A stretch of DNA of 46,481 bases from assembly GCA_029266835.1 (NCBI GenBank), contig JAQSWD010000008.1, forward strand, positions 1-46,481, read 5' to 3'. Position numbers and translations under genes: made by a program. Positions within the stretch are counted from its first letter, which is position 1, and the number at the start of each line of letters is the position of its first letter. Shown here piece by piece: positions 17,129 to 26,384 of the stretch. The stretch comes from Steroidobacteraceae bacterium. GTDB lineage: Bacteria > Pseudomonadota > Gammaproteobacteria > Steroidobacterales > Steroidobacteraceae. A model generated the notes under the pieces. It did no database searches, had not been told where the DNA came from, and saw only the letters and a list, made by a program, of their open reading frames with translations.

Positions 17129-17977
17129 ATGAACGCCCGCCCCGAAGCCCTGGAAAACGCGCCCCAAGTGATGGGCGACTGGCCCTCGCAGACCGCGAAG
17201 AAACTCGGCGCGCACCTGCGTGGCCTCGTGGGCAAGGCCATCGAGGACTACCAGATGATCGCGGACGGCGATCGCGTCATGGTGTGCCTGTCCGGCGGCA
17301 AGGATTCATACACGCTGCTCGACATCCTGATATCGCTGAAGCGCAGCGCGCCCATCGACTTCGAGCTCATTGCGGTCAATCTCGACCAGAAGCAGCCGGA
17401 TTTTCCCGAGGAAGTGCTGCCCGACTACCTGCGCGGGCTCGGCGTTCCTTTTCACGTGATCGAGCAGGACACGTACAGCGTGGTCAAGCGCGTGATCCCG
17501 GAAGGCAAGACCATGTGCGGGTTGTGCTCGCGGCTGCGTCGCGGGGCGTTGTACCGCTGGGCCGCGGAGAACGGCATCACCAAGATCGCGCTCGGACACC
17601 ATCGCGACGATATCGTCGAGACGCTGTTCCTGAACCTGTTTTTCGGCGGACGCCTCAAGGCCATGGCGCCCAAGCTGCTTTCCGAGGACGGCAAACACAT
17701 CGTGATCCGGCCGCTGGCCTATGTGGCCGAGTCGCAGATCGAGCGATATGCGCGCGCGCGCGCTTTCCCCATCATTCCTTGCAAGTTGTGCGGTTCGCAG
17801 GACAACGCGCAGCGCAAGGAGGTCAAGCGCATGCTGGCCGAATGGGAGCAGCAGTATCCCGGCCGCACGGAATCCATCTTCTCGGCGCTGCGCAACGTGG
17901 AAGCCGGGCACCTCGCCGATCCACGGGCTTTCGATTTCAAAGGGCTGGATGCCGAGCGTTCGAAAACCCCTCGCTGA
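17129..17977 (+). CDS. ttcA: tRNA 2-thiocytidine synthetase TtcA
   Basis: A 282-residue ATP-dependent enzyme that thiolates cytidine 32 of certain tRNAs. The PP-loop SGGKDS is at residues 55-60. Cys130-Gly-Leu-Cys133 and the later CKLCG supply the cysteines that hold an iron-sulfur cluster in characterised Ttc[24 protein letters not shown] is also diagnostic. The reading starts at the ATG at 17129. The gene end overlaps the next gene by 29 bases in another frame, so the two are likely cotranscribed and coupled. Confidence 0.95.
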   Translation: MNARPEALENAPQVMGDWPSQTAKKLGAHLRGLVGKAIEDYQMIADGDRVMVCLSGGKDSYTLLDILISLKRSAPIDFELIAVNLDQKQPDFPEEVLPDYLRGLGVPFHVIEQDTYSVVKRVIPEGKTMCGLCSRLRRGALYRWAAENGITKIALGHHRDDIVETLFLNLFFGGRLKAMAPKLLSEDGKHIVIRPLAYVAESQIERYARARAFPIIPCKLCGSQDNAQRKEVKRMLAEWEQQYPGRTESIFSALRNVEAGHLADPRAFDFKGLDAERSKTPR

Positions 17978-19499
17978 GTCCTACTGGGTCATCGAGGACA
18001 GGCTGCTCGCCGGCAGGTACCCGGGCGGCAAGACGCCGAAGGAAGCCGAGAAACGCGTCAATTCGCTGCTCGAGGCGGGTTTCGACGCATTCCTGGACCT
18101 GACCGAGGCGGGGGAGCTGCCGCCTTACGACATCTATCTACCCGCGCACGTGCAGTACGTGCGCAAGCCCATCACGGATCATGGCGTGCCGTCCGAAGCG
18201 GCGCTCATGTCGCAGATCCTCGCGGCGCTGGCAGGTCTGCTGACCCAGGGCCGGCGTGTTTACCTGCATTGCCGCGCGGGCATCGGGCGCACCGGCATGG
18301 TGGTGGGCTGCCATCTCATCGAACATGGCGGGCTCGCGCCTGGCGCGGCGCTCATCCGCCTCAACGAACTGTGGCAGCAGAATCAGCGCTCGCACACCTG
18401 GCCAGACGTGCCGGAGACCGAACCGCAGCGCGATTTTGTCCTGGCCTGGAGAGCAACCCCCCCCGAGGTCTCCGCCGCGGCGCCCGTCAGTCCGCAAATG
18501 CCGGAAATCTCCTCGCCACCGGCGGCCGCGAGTATCGACCCCATGCAGTCGCCCGATGTACTGGACGCCGCGCGCACCTTGCGCGAGCGGTTCCAGGGCG
18601 CGCTCGTGGGCCTGGCCGTGGGGGATGCCTTGGCCGTGCACACGCAATTTCGCAAGCCAGGCACGTTCGCGCCGGTGGGCGACATGCTGGGTGGCGGCCC
18701 CTTCGACCTGCCGCGCGGCGCCTGGACCGACGACACCGCCATGGCGCTGCTGCTGGCCGAGAGCCTGCTGGAGCGCGGCGGATTCGACGCGCACGACCAG
18801 GTGCAGCGCTTCGCGCGCTGGCAGCGGGAGGGATATGGCAGCGCCACGGGGCAATGCGTCGGCATCGCCGCCAATGTCGCCCGATCGCTGGCCACCGCTC
18901 AGTACAAACGCCAGCCCTTCGCCGGTTCGCATGACCCGGAGCAACTCGACAAAGATCCGCTTTGCCGCGTGGCGCCGGTGGTCATGTTCTTTTTCTCCGA
19001 TGTGGCTTCGGCCGTCAGCCGGGCCGCCGAGGCGGCGCGCGTCACCGCCCAGGCGCCCCTGGTCCTCGATTGCGCGCGCCTGTTCGCCGCCATGCTCCAC
19101 CAGGCGCTTTCGGGGCGCGACAAGGCCGGCATCCTCAAACCGCCGCGGGACTCCTGGGCGAGCGCGAACACGCGCCTGGAAGTCCTTGCCCTGTATGACG
19201 GGCTGTACGCCCGGCGCTCCGCAGCCGACATCACGGGCGGCGGACACATCCTGCAATCGCTGGAAGCCGCGCTCTGGGCCTTTCACTCCTCGGACAGCTT
19301 CCGGGAGGGCGCCCTGCTGGCCGCGAACCTGGGCCGGGACTCGGATGTGGTCACCGCCACCTATGGCGCCCTGGCTGGCGCCTACCATGGCGTGAGCGCC
19401 ATTCCGGGAATCTGGCGTAACAGCCTGATGAAAAAAGAGCTGGTCATCGACACCGCGGATCGGGTTCTCACTCACGCGCTGGTTACCCTCGGAAGCTGA
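17949..19499 (+). CDS. Fusion of a dual-specificity phosphatase and an ADP-ribosylglycohydrolase
   Basis: A 516-residue protein with two enzyme domains. Residues about 8-170 form a tyrosine/dual-specificity phosphatase: [10 protein letters not shown] at 107-116 gives the CX5R site (Cys108, Arg114), and PITDHGVPS carries a candidate general acid. Residues about 205-516 form a DraG-type ADP-ribosylglycohydrolase: [17 protein letters not shown], then WTDDTAM at 259-265 and GRDSDVV at 462-468, the metal-binding acidic clusters. A Pro/Ala/Ser-rich linker joins them. It probably removes both phosphate and ADP-ribose from one target or acts on an ADP-ribose phosphate. The ATG at 17949 overlaps ttcA by 29 bases. 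The domain calls are confident, the target is unknown. Confidence 0.88.
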   Translation: MPSVRKPLAESYWVIEDRLLAGRYPGGKTPKEAEKRVNSLLEAGFDAFLDLTEAGELPPYDIYLPAHVQYVRKPITDHGVPSEAALMSQILAALAGLLTQGRRVYLHCRAGIGRTGMVVGCHLIEHGGLAPGAALIRLNELWQQNQRSHTWPDVPETEPQRDFVLAWRATPPEVSAAAPVSPQMPEISSPPAAASIDPMQSPDVLDAARTLRERFQGALVGLAVGDALAVHTQFRKPGTFAPVGDMLGGGPFDLPRGAWTDDTAMALLLAESLLERGGFDAHDQVQRFARWQREGYGSATGQCVGIAANVARSLATAQYKRQPFAGSHDPEQLDKDPLCRVAPVVMFFFSDVASAVSRAAEAARVTAQAPLVLDCARLFAAMLHQALSGRDKAGILKPPRDSWASANTRLEVLALYDGLYARRSAADITGGGHILQSLEAALWAFHSSDSFREGALLAANLGRDSDVVTATYGALAGAYHGVSAIPGIWRNSLMKKELVIDTADRVLTHALVTLGS

Positions 19500-19534
19500 T
19501 TCCGAACGGGCGCGGACTCGCATAGAGTTCGGCC

Positions 19535-20581
19535 ATGTCGTCCACGCGAGCCACCCGCGTCCGGCGGGCCCCGCGCTCCTGGACACGAATGTCCGATGAA
19601 CAATTGCTGGGCCTGCGCTTCTGCGATCTGAAACTCAAGATCGAGCGCTCGCCGCTGGCGAAACGCGTGCGCCGCCTGTACCGCGAGCTGGACAAGCGCG
19701 ACATCAAATTTCGCCCGCACGTGTGGCTCTCGGAAGAATGGTTTTCTCCCGATGGAGTTCCGGGCATCGCCGTGCCGTTCTACCTGGCGCATCCGCGTCT
19801 CGAGCGTCTCGAGCGCCGCATGATGCGCAACGTGGAGGGCGGCAGTGCCGAGAGCGCGATGCGCATCCTGCGCCACGAAGCGGGCCACGCCATTGACACG
19901 GCTTATCGCCTGCGTCGTCGCAAGCGCTGGCGCGAAATTTTCGGGCCGGCGTCGTTGCCCTATCCGGATACTTACAAGGCCCGCCCCGGCAGCCGCCGCT
20001 ACGTGCAGCATCTCGGCGAGTGGTACGCGCAGGCGCATCCCTGCGAGGACTTCGCCGAGACCTTCGCCGTGTGGCTGAAGCCGAACTCTTCGTGGCGCCG
20101 CACTTACGCGCAGTGGCCGGCGTTTCACAAGCTGGAATTCGTCGACGAGCTGCTCGACGGCGTGAAGCACACGCGCGCGCTGGTGCGCAATCGCGAGATC
20201 GTCGAGCCGCTGCGGGAGAACACGCGCACGCTGGCGGACCACTATCGGCGCAAGCTGGCCCGGCACAAGATCTATCGTCGCACGGTCACCGATCACCTGC
20301 TCGAGCGCATGTTCTCCGCGGAGAAACTGCGCGTGAATGCGCGCCGCGCCAGCACCTTCCTGCGGGCCCATGAGACGCATCTCGTGGCCAGCACCATGCG
20401 CGAGCTGGGTGTCGAGCGCTACGGCGTCGAACAGATCCTCCGCATCGTGGTCGAGCGTGCCGAGAAGCTCAGGCTGTGGGTGCGCGGCAGCCGTCGCGAC
20501 GCCCTGCGGCACTCCAAGTGGATGGTCGCCTACCTAACGCGCTTGTATGCGCAGGGTGAAAGTCCGACACTTGCGTTATGA
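19535..20581 (+). CDS. Putative zinc-binding gluzincin peptidase
   Basis: A 348-residue soluble protein rich in Arg and Lys. His114-Glu115-Ala-Gly-His118 (HEAGH) and the later EDFAETFAVW at 171-180 form a gluzincin zinc site, with Glu171 or Glu175 as third ligand. It resembles bacterial proteins annotated as putative zinc-binding metallopeptidases. No signal peptide is seen, so it is likely cytoplasmic. The start may be the ATG at 19535 or that at 19589. The stop overlaps the ATP-grasp gene as ATGA, indicating translational coupling. Peptidase activity is inferred, and the substrate is unknown. Confidence 0.78.
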   Translation: MSSTRATRVRRAPRSWTRMSDEQLLGLRFCDLKLKIERSPLAKRVRRLYRELDKRDIKFRPHVWLSEEWFSPDGVPGIAVPFYLAHPRLERLERRMMRNVEGGSAESAMRILRHEAGHAIDTAYRLRRRKRWREIFGPASLPYPDTYKARPGSRRYVQHLGEWYAQAHPCEDFAETFAVWLKPNSSWRRTYAQWPAFHKLEFVDELLDGVKHTRALVRNREIVEPLRENTRTLADHYRRKLARHKIYRRTVTDHLLERMFSAEKLRVNARRASTFLRAHETHLVASTMRELGVERYGVEQILRIVVERAEKLRLWVRGSRRDALRHSKWMVAYLTRLYAQGESPTLAL

Positions 20582-21612
20582 AGCGTCTGCGCACGCTGGT
20601 CGTGATGCACTCAACGCTGGTCCCGCCCGATAACCTCGACGGTCACAGCGACAAAGAAATCGAAGAATGGCGTACCGAGTACGACGTAGTCTCGACGCTG
20701 AAAAAAGCCGGTCACGAAGTCCGTTGCCTCGGCATCTCCGATTCACTCGAAGAACTGCGTTCGGTCATCACCGAGTGGAAGCCCGAGATCGTCTTCAACC
20801 TGCTGGAAGAATTCGACGGCATCGTCACCTACGACCAGCATGTCGTCGCTTTCCTCGAATTGCTGCGACAGCCTTACACGGGGTGTAACCCGCGCGGGCT
20901 GCTGCTGTCGCGCGACAAGCCCTTGTGCAAGCAGTTGCTGTCGTATCACCGCATTCCGTCGCCCCAGTTCGCGGTGTTCCGCCGCGGCATCAAGTTGCGA
21001 CTGCCCCGCAAGATCAAGTATCCGCTGTTCGTGAAGTCCACCACCGAGGATGCCTCCCTGGGCATCTCGCAGGCGTCCATCGTCACGGACAAGGCGCAGC
21101 TCAAGCAGCGCATCGAATTCGTGCACGGCCAGGTGCAGACCGACGCGCTCGTCGAGGAATACATCGAGGGACGTGAGCTTTATGTCGGCGTCATGGGCAA
21201 TGACCGCCTCACGCGGCTGCCGGTCTGGGAAATGAAATTCGGTTCGTTGTCCGAAACCTCGGCGGGCATCGCCACGCGCCGCGTGAAGTGGGACAAGAAA
21301 TACCAGAAGAAACACGGCATCGACACGCACGAGGCCAAGGACCTGCCGCCGGCCGTGGTCGCGCGCCTCGACAAGCTGTCGCGCCGCGTCTATCGCACGC
21401 TGGGACTCTCGGGTTGCGCGCGCATCGACTACCGCATGAATGCGGACGGCCAGATCTACGTCATCGAAGCGAATCCCAATCCCAACCTGGCTGCCGAGGA
21501 AGACTTCGCGCAGTCCGCGAAGGCCAACGGCGTGAGCTACTCCGAGCTGCTCGAAAAACTCCTCGCGCTGGGCGCGGGGTATCAGGCAGAGTGGCGCGCC
21601 TATTACGGATGA
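20578..21612 (+). CDS. ATP-grasp ligase, D-Ala-D-Ala ligase-like
   Basis: A 344-residue ATP-grasp enzyme with the layout of D-alanine-D-alanine ligases but clearly divergent from Ddl. It has an N-terminal Rossmann-like part (VVMHSTLVPPDN to NLLEEFDG), a central ATP-binding part (YPLFVKSTTEDASLGIS, LVEEYIEGRELYVGVMG) and the Mg-binding end RIDYRMNADGQIYVIEANPNPN. It forms an amide or peptide bond using ATP, with the two substrates unknown. Its start overlaps the gluzincin peptidase stop by four bases (ATGA), and a lipoprotein gene follows after ten bases. I would not call it ddl, because the motifs and partner genes differ. Confidence 0.85.
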   Translation: MKRLRTLVVMHSTLVPPDNLDGHSDKEIEEWRTEYDVVSTLKKAGHEVRCLGISDSLEELRSVITEWKPEIVFNLLEEFDGIVTYDQHVVAFLELLRQPYTGCNPRGLLLSRDKPLCKQLLSYHRIPSPQFAVFRRGIKLRLPRKIKYPLFVKSTTEDASLGISQASIVTDKAQLKQRIEFVHGQVQTDALVEEYIEGRELYVGVMGNDRLTRLPVWEMKFGSLSETSAGIATRRVKWDKKYQKKHGIDTHEAKDLPPAVVARLDKLSRRVYRTLGLSGCARIDYRMNADGQIYVIEANPNPNLAAEEDFAQSAKANGVSYSELLEKLLALGAGYQAEWRAYYG

Positions 21613-21622
21613 GGTCGCGTCG

Positions 21623-22096
21623 ATGAACAAACCACTGCAAAGGAACTGCGCACTGGCCGTGTCTCTACTGGCCGCGTCGCTCGCCGGCTGCGTCACCAAG
21701 GACGTGAAGAATCGCGCCGCCATCGAGCAGTTCAAGCAGGCGACGGCGGGCACGTGGACCAACGACCGAGGTGCGGAGCTCACCATCGTTCCCGTGCGCG
21801 CGCGCATGGTCACCGACGAAGCGGTCTATGTGGAACTGCGCGATGCCAACGGCGTCTTCGGCCGCCTGCTGAACGTCGCAGTGGCCGCCGACGGCAAGAA
21901 AATCGTGCAGCGCGCGTTGACGTTCACGCAGGAAGGCCAGTGGCGCAACCTGCGCGAACAGCCCGAACTCTTCACGGCATTGTTGCCGAAGGACGTTCGT
22001 CCCGCCGGCACCTGCGACATCCAGCCCGCCGCCGATGCCAACTCGGTGAGCTACTCCTGCGGCGGGTCCGCGCCGGAGACATTCCGGCGCCAGTGA
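21623..22096 (+). CDS. Lipoprotein of unknown function
   Basis: A 157-residue lipoprotein with signal peptide and lipobox SLAGC. The mature domain reads TAGTWTNDRGAELTIVPVRAR, then AVYVELRDANG and GTCDIQPAADANSVSYSCGGS, with a cysteine pair near the end that may form a disulfide. The pattern slightly recalls CpcT/CpeT-type barrels, but I would not assign that. It follows the ATP-grasp gene by ten bases, so it is probably the third member of the peptidase/ligase operon, placing one product of that operon in the envelope. It converges on the S9 peptidase gene with 15 bases between them. Confidence 0.75.
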   Translation: MNKPLQRNCALAVSLLAASLAGCVTKDVKNRAAIEQFKQATAGTWTNDRGAELTIVPVRARMVTDEAVYVELRDANGVFGRLLNVAVAADGKKIVQRALTFTQEGQWRNLREQPELFTALLPKDVRPAGTCDIQPAADANSVSYSCGGSAPETFRRQ

Positions 22097-22111
22097 CGCG
22101 CCATCCGCGCC

Positions 22112-24166
22112 TCACTGCCGGGTGTGCGCGTCCAGCCAGTCGAGCACGGTCGAGTACCAGTACACGCTGTTGGCTGGCTTCAGGATCCAGTGGTTCTCGT
22201 CGGGGAATTCCACGAACCGGCTCTCGATGCCCAGGCGCTGCAGCGCCGTGAAAGTCGCGATGCCCTGCGCGTAGGGCACGCGGAAATCCTTCTCGCCGTG
22301 CAATACCAGCATGGGCGTCTTCCATCGGGTCACGTGGTTCGCCGGGTTGAAGCGCTCGTGGATCTCGGGCGTCTTGAAATACGGGCCGCCGTTCTCCCAC
22401 TCGGTGAACCACAGCTCCTCGGTGGTGTAATACATCGAGCGCGTGTCGAAGATGCCGGCGTGGTTGACGATGCACTTGAAGCCGTCCGGCCAGTTGCCGG
22501 CTATCCAGTTCTGCATGAAGCCGCCGTACGACGCGCCCAGCGAGCAGGCGCGCGAAGTATCGAGCCACGGAAACTTGACCGCGGCGGCGGCCAGGCCTTT
22601 TTGCAAATCCTCGAACGGCCGGTCGCCCCAGTGCTGGCTGATGGAGTCGGTGAACGCCTGCCCGTAACCCGGTGACCCGTGGAAATCGATGAACACCACC
22701 GCGTAACCACGCGCCGCGAATGCCTGCGGATTCCAGCGCCAGTTCCAGTGGTTGCCGAAGCTCACCTGCGGGCCGCCGTGCACGATGAACGCCACCGGGT
22801 ACTTCTTGTCCTTGCTCAGGTCCGGCGGGTTGACCAGGTAGCCGTACACCGTTTCGTCGTTCCAGCCCTTGAAGCTGAACTGCTCGAAACTGCCCAGCTT
22901 GCGGGCGGCCAGCAGCGACTCATTGGACTGCGTGAGCCGTCGCGCTTCGCCGCGGCCGAGTAGATAGAGATCGGGCGGCGTGGCGAGGTCGTGCCAGACG
23001 GCCACCGTGCCGCGCACGGCCGGCGAGTAGTCGGCGACGTAGCCCGCGCCGGAGATGCGCGTGACACGGCCGGATGCGGGGTCCACCTCGAACAACGGCG
23101 TCTGGCCGAGATCGTTGGCGGTGGCCAGCAAGGCGCGACCGTCGCGTGTCACGGCCAGGTGTCCCACGGAGCGGTCCCACTGCGGCGCCACTTCGCGCAC
23201 CGTCGAGCCGCGGCGAATCTTGATGCGGAAGCGATCGGCTTCGAAGCCCGGGTGCTCCATGGCCAGCCAGGCGAGGTCGCCATTCCTGAGGAACACGGGT
23301 TGTGTATCCCAGGCCGGGTTGTCAGGCGTGAGGTTCCTGGGCGCCGCGCCGCCAAAAGACGAAACCTCGTAGAGGTCGAAATTCGTCGACCATGCTTCGC
23401 CACGACCCGCGACCCGTGCGCTGAACACGATGCGAACGCCGTCGGGAGTGAACGTGAATTCGTCGGAGCCGCCAAAGGGCTTGGAGGGCACGTCGGCATC
23501 GAGCGCGCGCGAGACGTTCACCGGCGCGCCCGCGCGTCCGTCCGGATTCACGGGCGCCACGAACAGGTTGTTGCGCGCACCGGTTTTCCAGGTATCCCAG
23601 TGCCGGAACAGCAGGCGGTCGAAACTGCGCGCCGATACTTTGTTCTTCGCGGCCGCATCGAGGCGCTCGCGCGTGCACTTGAGGTCCTCGCAATCCGGGA
23701 ACACTTCCATGGATAGCGCCATGCGCTGGCCGTCGTTCGAGAACTTGAAGGTGCCCACATCCAGCGAGTAGTCGGTGATCTGCACGGCTTCGCCGCCGTT
23801 GAACGGCAGCCGCCACACCTGGGTCGCGCCGGTGCGCGATGAAAGGAAGTAGATGCTGCCGCCATCCACCGACCAACGCGGATGCATGTCGCTCGAGGAA
23901 TGCTGCGTGAGCCGGCGCGGTCTGGCGTCGATGTTCTGCAGGTCCACCAGCCAAAGATCGTTGCGTCCGCGGTTGGCGTCGAAATCCGTCTCGCGCCGCA
24001 CGTACACCACGTAGCGCCCATCCGGTGACACCTGCGGATCGCTGATGCGCGCCAGCGCATTCAGATCCGTGGGCGTGAACGCTTGCGGGTTACCGGCCGG
24101 TTGGTCGGCGCCTAGTACGGGAAACGCGCAACCGCAGGCTGCCGCGACGATCAACCAGTTCTTCAT
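22112..24166 (-). CDS. S9-family serine peptidase (prolyl oligopeptidase type)
   Basis: A 684-residue secreted peptidase with a signal peptide (residues about 1-20), a beta-propeller of WD40-like PD40 repeats (LARISDPQVSPDGRYVVYV onward) and a C-terminal alpha/beta-hydrolase domain. The nucleophile is Ser546 in GASYGGF, with the acid in HGEKDFRVP and His in DENHW, the expected catalytic triad. Such enzymes act as dipeptidyl or acylaminoacyl peptidases on periplasmic peptides. The ATG at 24166 is chosen because GAGGAGAAG lies just before it; 24187 is in frame but poorer. The closely placed GST gene upstream may be cotranscribed. Confidence 0.93.
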   Translation of the reverse strand: MKNWLIVAAACGCAFPVLGADQPAGNPQAFTPTDLNALARISDPQVSPDGRYVVYVRRETDFDANRGRNDLWLVDLQNIDARPRRLTQHSSSDMHPRWSVDGGSIYFLSSRTGATQVWRLPFNGGEAVQITDYSLDVGTFKFSNDGQRMALSMEVFPDCEDLKCTRERLDAAAKNKVSARSFDRLLFRHWDTWKTGARNNLFVAPVNPDGRAGAPVNVSRALDADVPSKPFGGSDEFTFTPDGVRIVFSARVAGRGEAWSTNFDLYEVSSFGGAAPRNLTPDNPAWDTQPVFLRNGDLAWLAMEHPGFEADRFRIKIRRGSTVREVAPQWDRSVGHLAVTRDGRALLATANDLGQTPLFEVDPASGRVTRISGAGYVADYSPAVRGTVAVWHDLATPPDLYLLGRGEARRLTQSNESLLAARKLGSFEQFSFKGWNDETVYGYLVNPPDLSKDKKYPVAFIVHGGPQVSFGNHWNWRWNPQAFAARGYAVVFIDFHGSPGYGQAFTDSISQHWGDRPFEDLQKGLAAAAVKFPWLDTSRACSLGASYGGFMQNWIAGNWPDGFKCIVNHAGIFDTRSMYYTTEELWFTEWENGGPYFKTPEIHERFNPANHVTRWKTPMLVLHGEKDFRVPYAQGIATFTALQRLGIESRFVEFPDENHWILKPANSVYWYSTVLDWLDAHTRQ

Positions 24167-24190
24167 GCTCTTCTCCTCGCCATTCATGCT

Positions 24191-24844
24191 TCAGCGACCA
24201 ATCTCGGATGCGTCGATGCTCCAGCTTTCCGCCTCGGCGGCCGCCAGCCACTCGCGCATGTGCGCATCGGCCAGCACGGTGGCGACGTACTCCACCGACT
24301 CTGCGCGCAGGTGCGCGCCATAGGTGCGCAGACGCAGCACCACGGGCGCGTACATTGCGTCGGCAACGCTGTACTCGCCAAACAACCACGGCCCGTCGCC
24401 GCCGAAGCGCCGGCGACTGTCGGCCCAGATATCTTCGACGCGCGCGATGTCTGCCGCGCGCTCGGGGTTCGCGGTGGTCCGCCGGCCCAGCGCGCGCGCA
24501 TTCATGGGCCATTGTGAGCGCAGGATGCTGAAGCCGGCGTGCATCTCGGCGCAAACGGCGCGCGCCACGGCGCGTGCGTCGCGCGCCGCGGGCCAGCCGC
24601 GGCCGGCCAGCTCACAGGCGTATTCGCAGATGGCCAGCGAATCCCAGACCAGGAGGCCGTCGTGCTGGAGTACCGGCACACGACGCGTCGGACTGATGGT
24701 GGCGATGTCGCGTGCGAACTCCGCGGTGTCGAGGGGAATCAGCCGTTCCTCGAATTGCAGGCCGAGGTGCTTGAGCAGAATCCACGGCCGCAGCGACCAC
24801 GAAGAATAATTCTTGTTGCCGATGGTAAGCAGCAGTGGACTCAT
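24191..24844 (-). CDS. Glutathione S-transferase family protein
   Basis: A 217-residue cytosolic protein with the thioredoxin-like N-terminal domain (LTIGNKNYSSWSLRPWILLKHLG, then RVPVLQHDGLLVWDSLAICEY, the VPxL and (D/E)S glutathione-binding segments) and an all-helical C-terminal domain. NYSSWS places Ser residues for glutathione activation, as in zeta-like and beta-like bacterial GSTs. Substrate is not predictable. The ATG at 24844 has GAGAGG upstream and starts right before the conserved strand. It is divergent from the HAD hydrolase gene across a gap of 25 to 34 bases. Confidence 0.9.
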   Translation of the reverse strand: MSPLLLTIGNKNYSSWSLRPWILLKHLGLQFEERLIPLDTAEFARDIATISPTRRVPVLQHDGLLVWDSLAICEYACELAGRGWPAARDARAVARAVCAEMHAGFSILRSQWPMNARALGRRTTANPERAADIARVEDIWADSRRRFGGDGPWLFGEYSVADAMYAPVVLRLRTYGAHLRAESVEYVATVLADAHMREWLAAAEAESWSIDASEIGR

Positions 24845-24869
24845 CACGACCTCTCGATGGCGCGGTAAA

Positions 24870-25586
24870 ATGCGCCGCATGGCATTCGGCGCGGTGCGCG
24901 CAATCTGTTTCGACCTCGACAACACGCTCTGGGAAATCGAGCCTGTGCTTCAGCGCGCGGAAGCCATTCTCGCTGATTGGCTGCGCGACCGGTACCCGCG
25001 CATACCCGAGCGTTTTCCGGCCGCGGAAATGCTGGCGATGCGAGCCGCCCTTTCGCGCGACGAGCCGCACCAGGCTCATGACTTCACCTACCTGCGGCGC
25101 GAGACGCTGGCCCGCGCGGCGGCGGCGGCGGGCTACGAGCCCGAATCATGCGCGTCCATCGCCCACGCAGCTTTCGACGCCTGGCATGCCGCGCGCAACC
25201 AGGTGACGCCGTACGCCGAAACGTTGCCGGCGCTGGAGCGTCTCAAGGCGCGGTTCCGCCTGGCCACGCTCAGCAACGGCAACGCCGACCTGGCGCGCAT
25301 CGGCCTCGCGCATCACTTCGAAGTGAGCCTGAACGCGGGCTTGTTGGGTTGCGCCAAGCCGGATCCGCGCGCCTACGAGGCGGTGGCGGAAGCGCTGACA
25401 CTCGAGCCTGCGGAGATACTTTTCGTAGGCGATGAACCGCACGCGGACGTCCTGGGTCCGCGCGCCGCGGGCATGCACACAGTCTGGGTGAATCGCCGGG
25501 GTTCCGCGTGGCCCGATTTGCTGTCGGCTGCCGACGCCAGCGTGGTTCACATCGGCGAACTCGAGGCACTGCTCGCGGAAACGTGA
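24870..25586 (+). CDS. HAD-family hydrolase
   Basis: A 238-residue haloacid dehalogenase-superfamily phosphatase. CFDLDNTLW holds the nucleophile and DxDxT motif, LATLSNGN is motif II, KPDPRAYEAV supplies the motif III lysine, and FVGDEPHADVLG is motif IV. A helical cap lies between about residues 20 and 95. This resembles YjjG/REG-2-type phosphatases acting on small phosphate esters, though the substrate is open. The start may be the ATG at 24870 or that at 24879. TAAAAT at 24866-24871 could be a -10 element that would make the second start nearly leaderless. It is divergent from the GST gene. Confidence 0.92.
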   Translation: MRRMAFGAVRAICFDLDNTLWEIEPVLQRAEAILADWLRDRYPRIPERFPAAEMLAMRAALSRDEPHQAHDFTYLRRETLARAAAAAGYEPESCASIAHAAFDAWHAARNQVTPYAETLPALERLKARFRLATLSNGNADLARIGLAHHFEVSLNAGLLGCAKPDPRAYEAVAEALTLEPAEILFVGDEPHADVLGPRAAGMHTVWVNRRGSAWPDLLSAADASVVHIGELEALLAET

Positions 25587-25607
25587 CGCACGCACCCGCG
25601 GCGTGCG
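25587..25607 (+). terminator. Hairpin after the HAD gene
   Basis: CGCACGC at 25587-25593 pairs with GCGTGCG at 25601-25607 across seven bases directly after the HAD stop codon. No U-tract follows. The remaining stretch to 25759 holds TATAGA at 25728-25733 that might be a -10 for the next gene, without a clear -35. Confidence 0.4.
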
Positions 25608-25759
25608 CGTAGTTAGCAGTGTGCCGCGCTGGCTGCCAGCGCCGGAACGCGTGATGCGCTAAAAAACGAATGCTGCGTCACGGAACCTCGGGCCGCGAGC
25701 GCGCTCAATTAATCATGTAGATGCCGTTATAGAGGGTAACTGTCGAGCGGGGTGTGATC

Positions 25760-26371
25760 ATGGCCATCCAGCCGGTTGCGAATCTGAAAGAGTTCTTCAA
25801 GGACGCGCTGCGTGACGCGCTGTCGCATCAACACGTGGCGGTCGAAGGCGAGACCGAACACTACGTGGTCAATCTCCTCACGCTTTTTTCCGACGCGGAT
25901 GCGCTGTACGAGCGTAACGACCAGTCCCCCGGCCGCATGAAACCCCTGGTGGTGATGCTGGGCGAAGCGCTCGAAGCGCCGACACCCGAGGCGCGTTGCC
26001 GCGGGTTGCAGCGACTGGGTGATGTATCGCTGTTCATCGCCGGGTTCTTCTCCGCCGGCTTCGCCCAAAAGCTCGTCGACATCGACTATCACGTGGCCAT
26101 GGGCGGCCGCGCCTACGGCGCGCTGGCGGAAACGGTTCCTGCCAGCCGGGGTCGCACGTTACGCCAGGTGTTCGCGGAGCTGGCCATCAAGTTCCAGCCC
26201 ATGGTGGATGCGCTGAACGAGATCAGCGAGACCGCCTACCAGCACTCCGCGCAGGATCGTCTGCGCCTGTACGAATTGTGGGTGAGAACCGGCAGCGAGC
26301 GTTCGCGGCGCATCCTGCGCAAACTCGGCATCGAGCCCGCACCCGCGGCGCGCAGCGTCGGCTCCCACTGA
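25760..26371 (+). CDS. Conserved protein of unknown function
   Basis: A 203-residue soluble, mostly helical protein that I do not recognise. There is no signal peptide or membrane helix. Segments such as VEGETEHYVVNLLTLF and RLGDVSLFIAGFFSAGFAQKLVDIDYHVAMGGRAYGAL look conserved in character (helical, with invariant-looking Asp, Tyr and His). The ATG at 25760 is preferred to the GTG at 25754. The next gene starts 13 bases after its stop and is also of unknown function, so the two probably work together. Confidence 0.75.
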   Translation: MAIQPVANLKEFFKDALRDALSHQHVAVEGETEHYVVNLLTLFSDADALYERNDQSPGRMKPLVVMLGEALEAPTPEARCRGLQRLGDVSLFIAGFFSAGFAQKLVDIDYHVAMGGRAYGALAETVPASRGRTLRQVFAELAIKFQPMVDALNEISETAYQHSAQDRLRLYELWVRTGSERSRRILRKLGIEPAPAARSVGSH

Positions 26372-26384
26372 GGCGAGCGCGACG

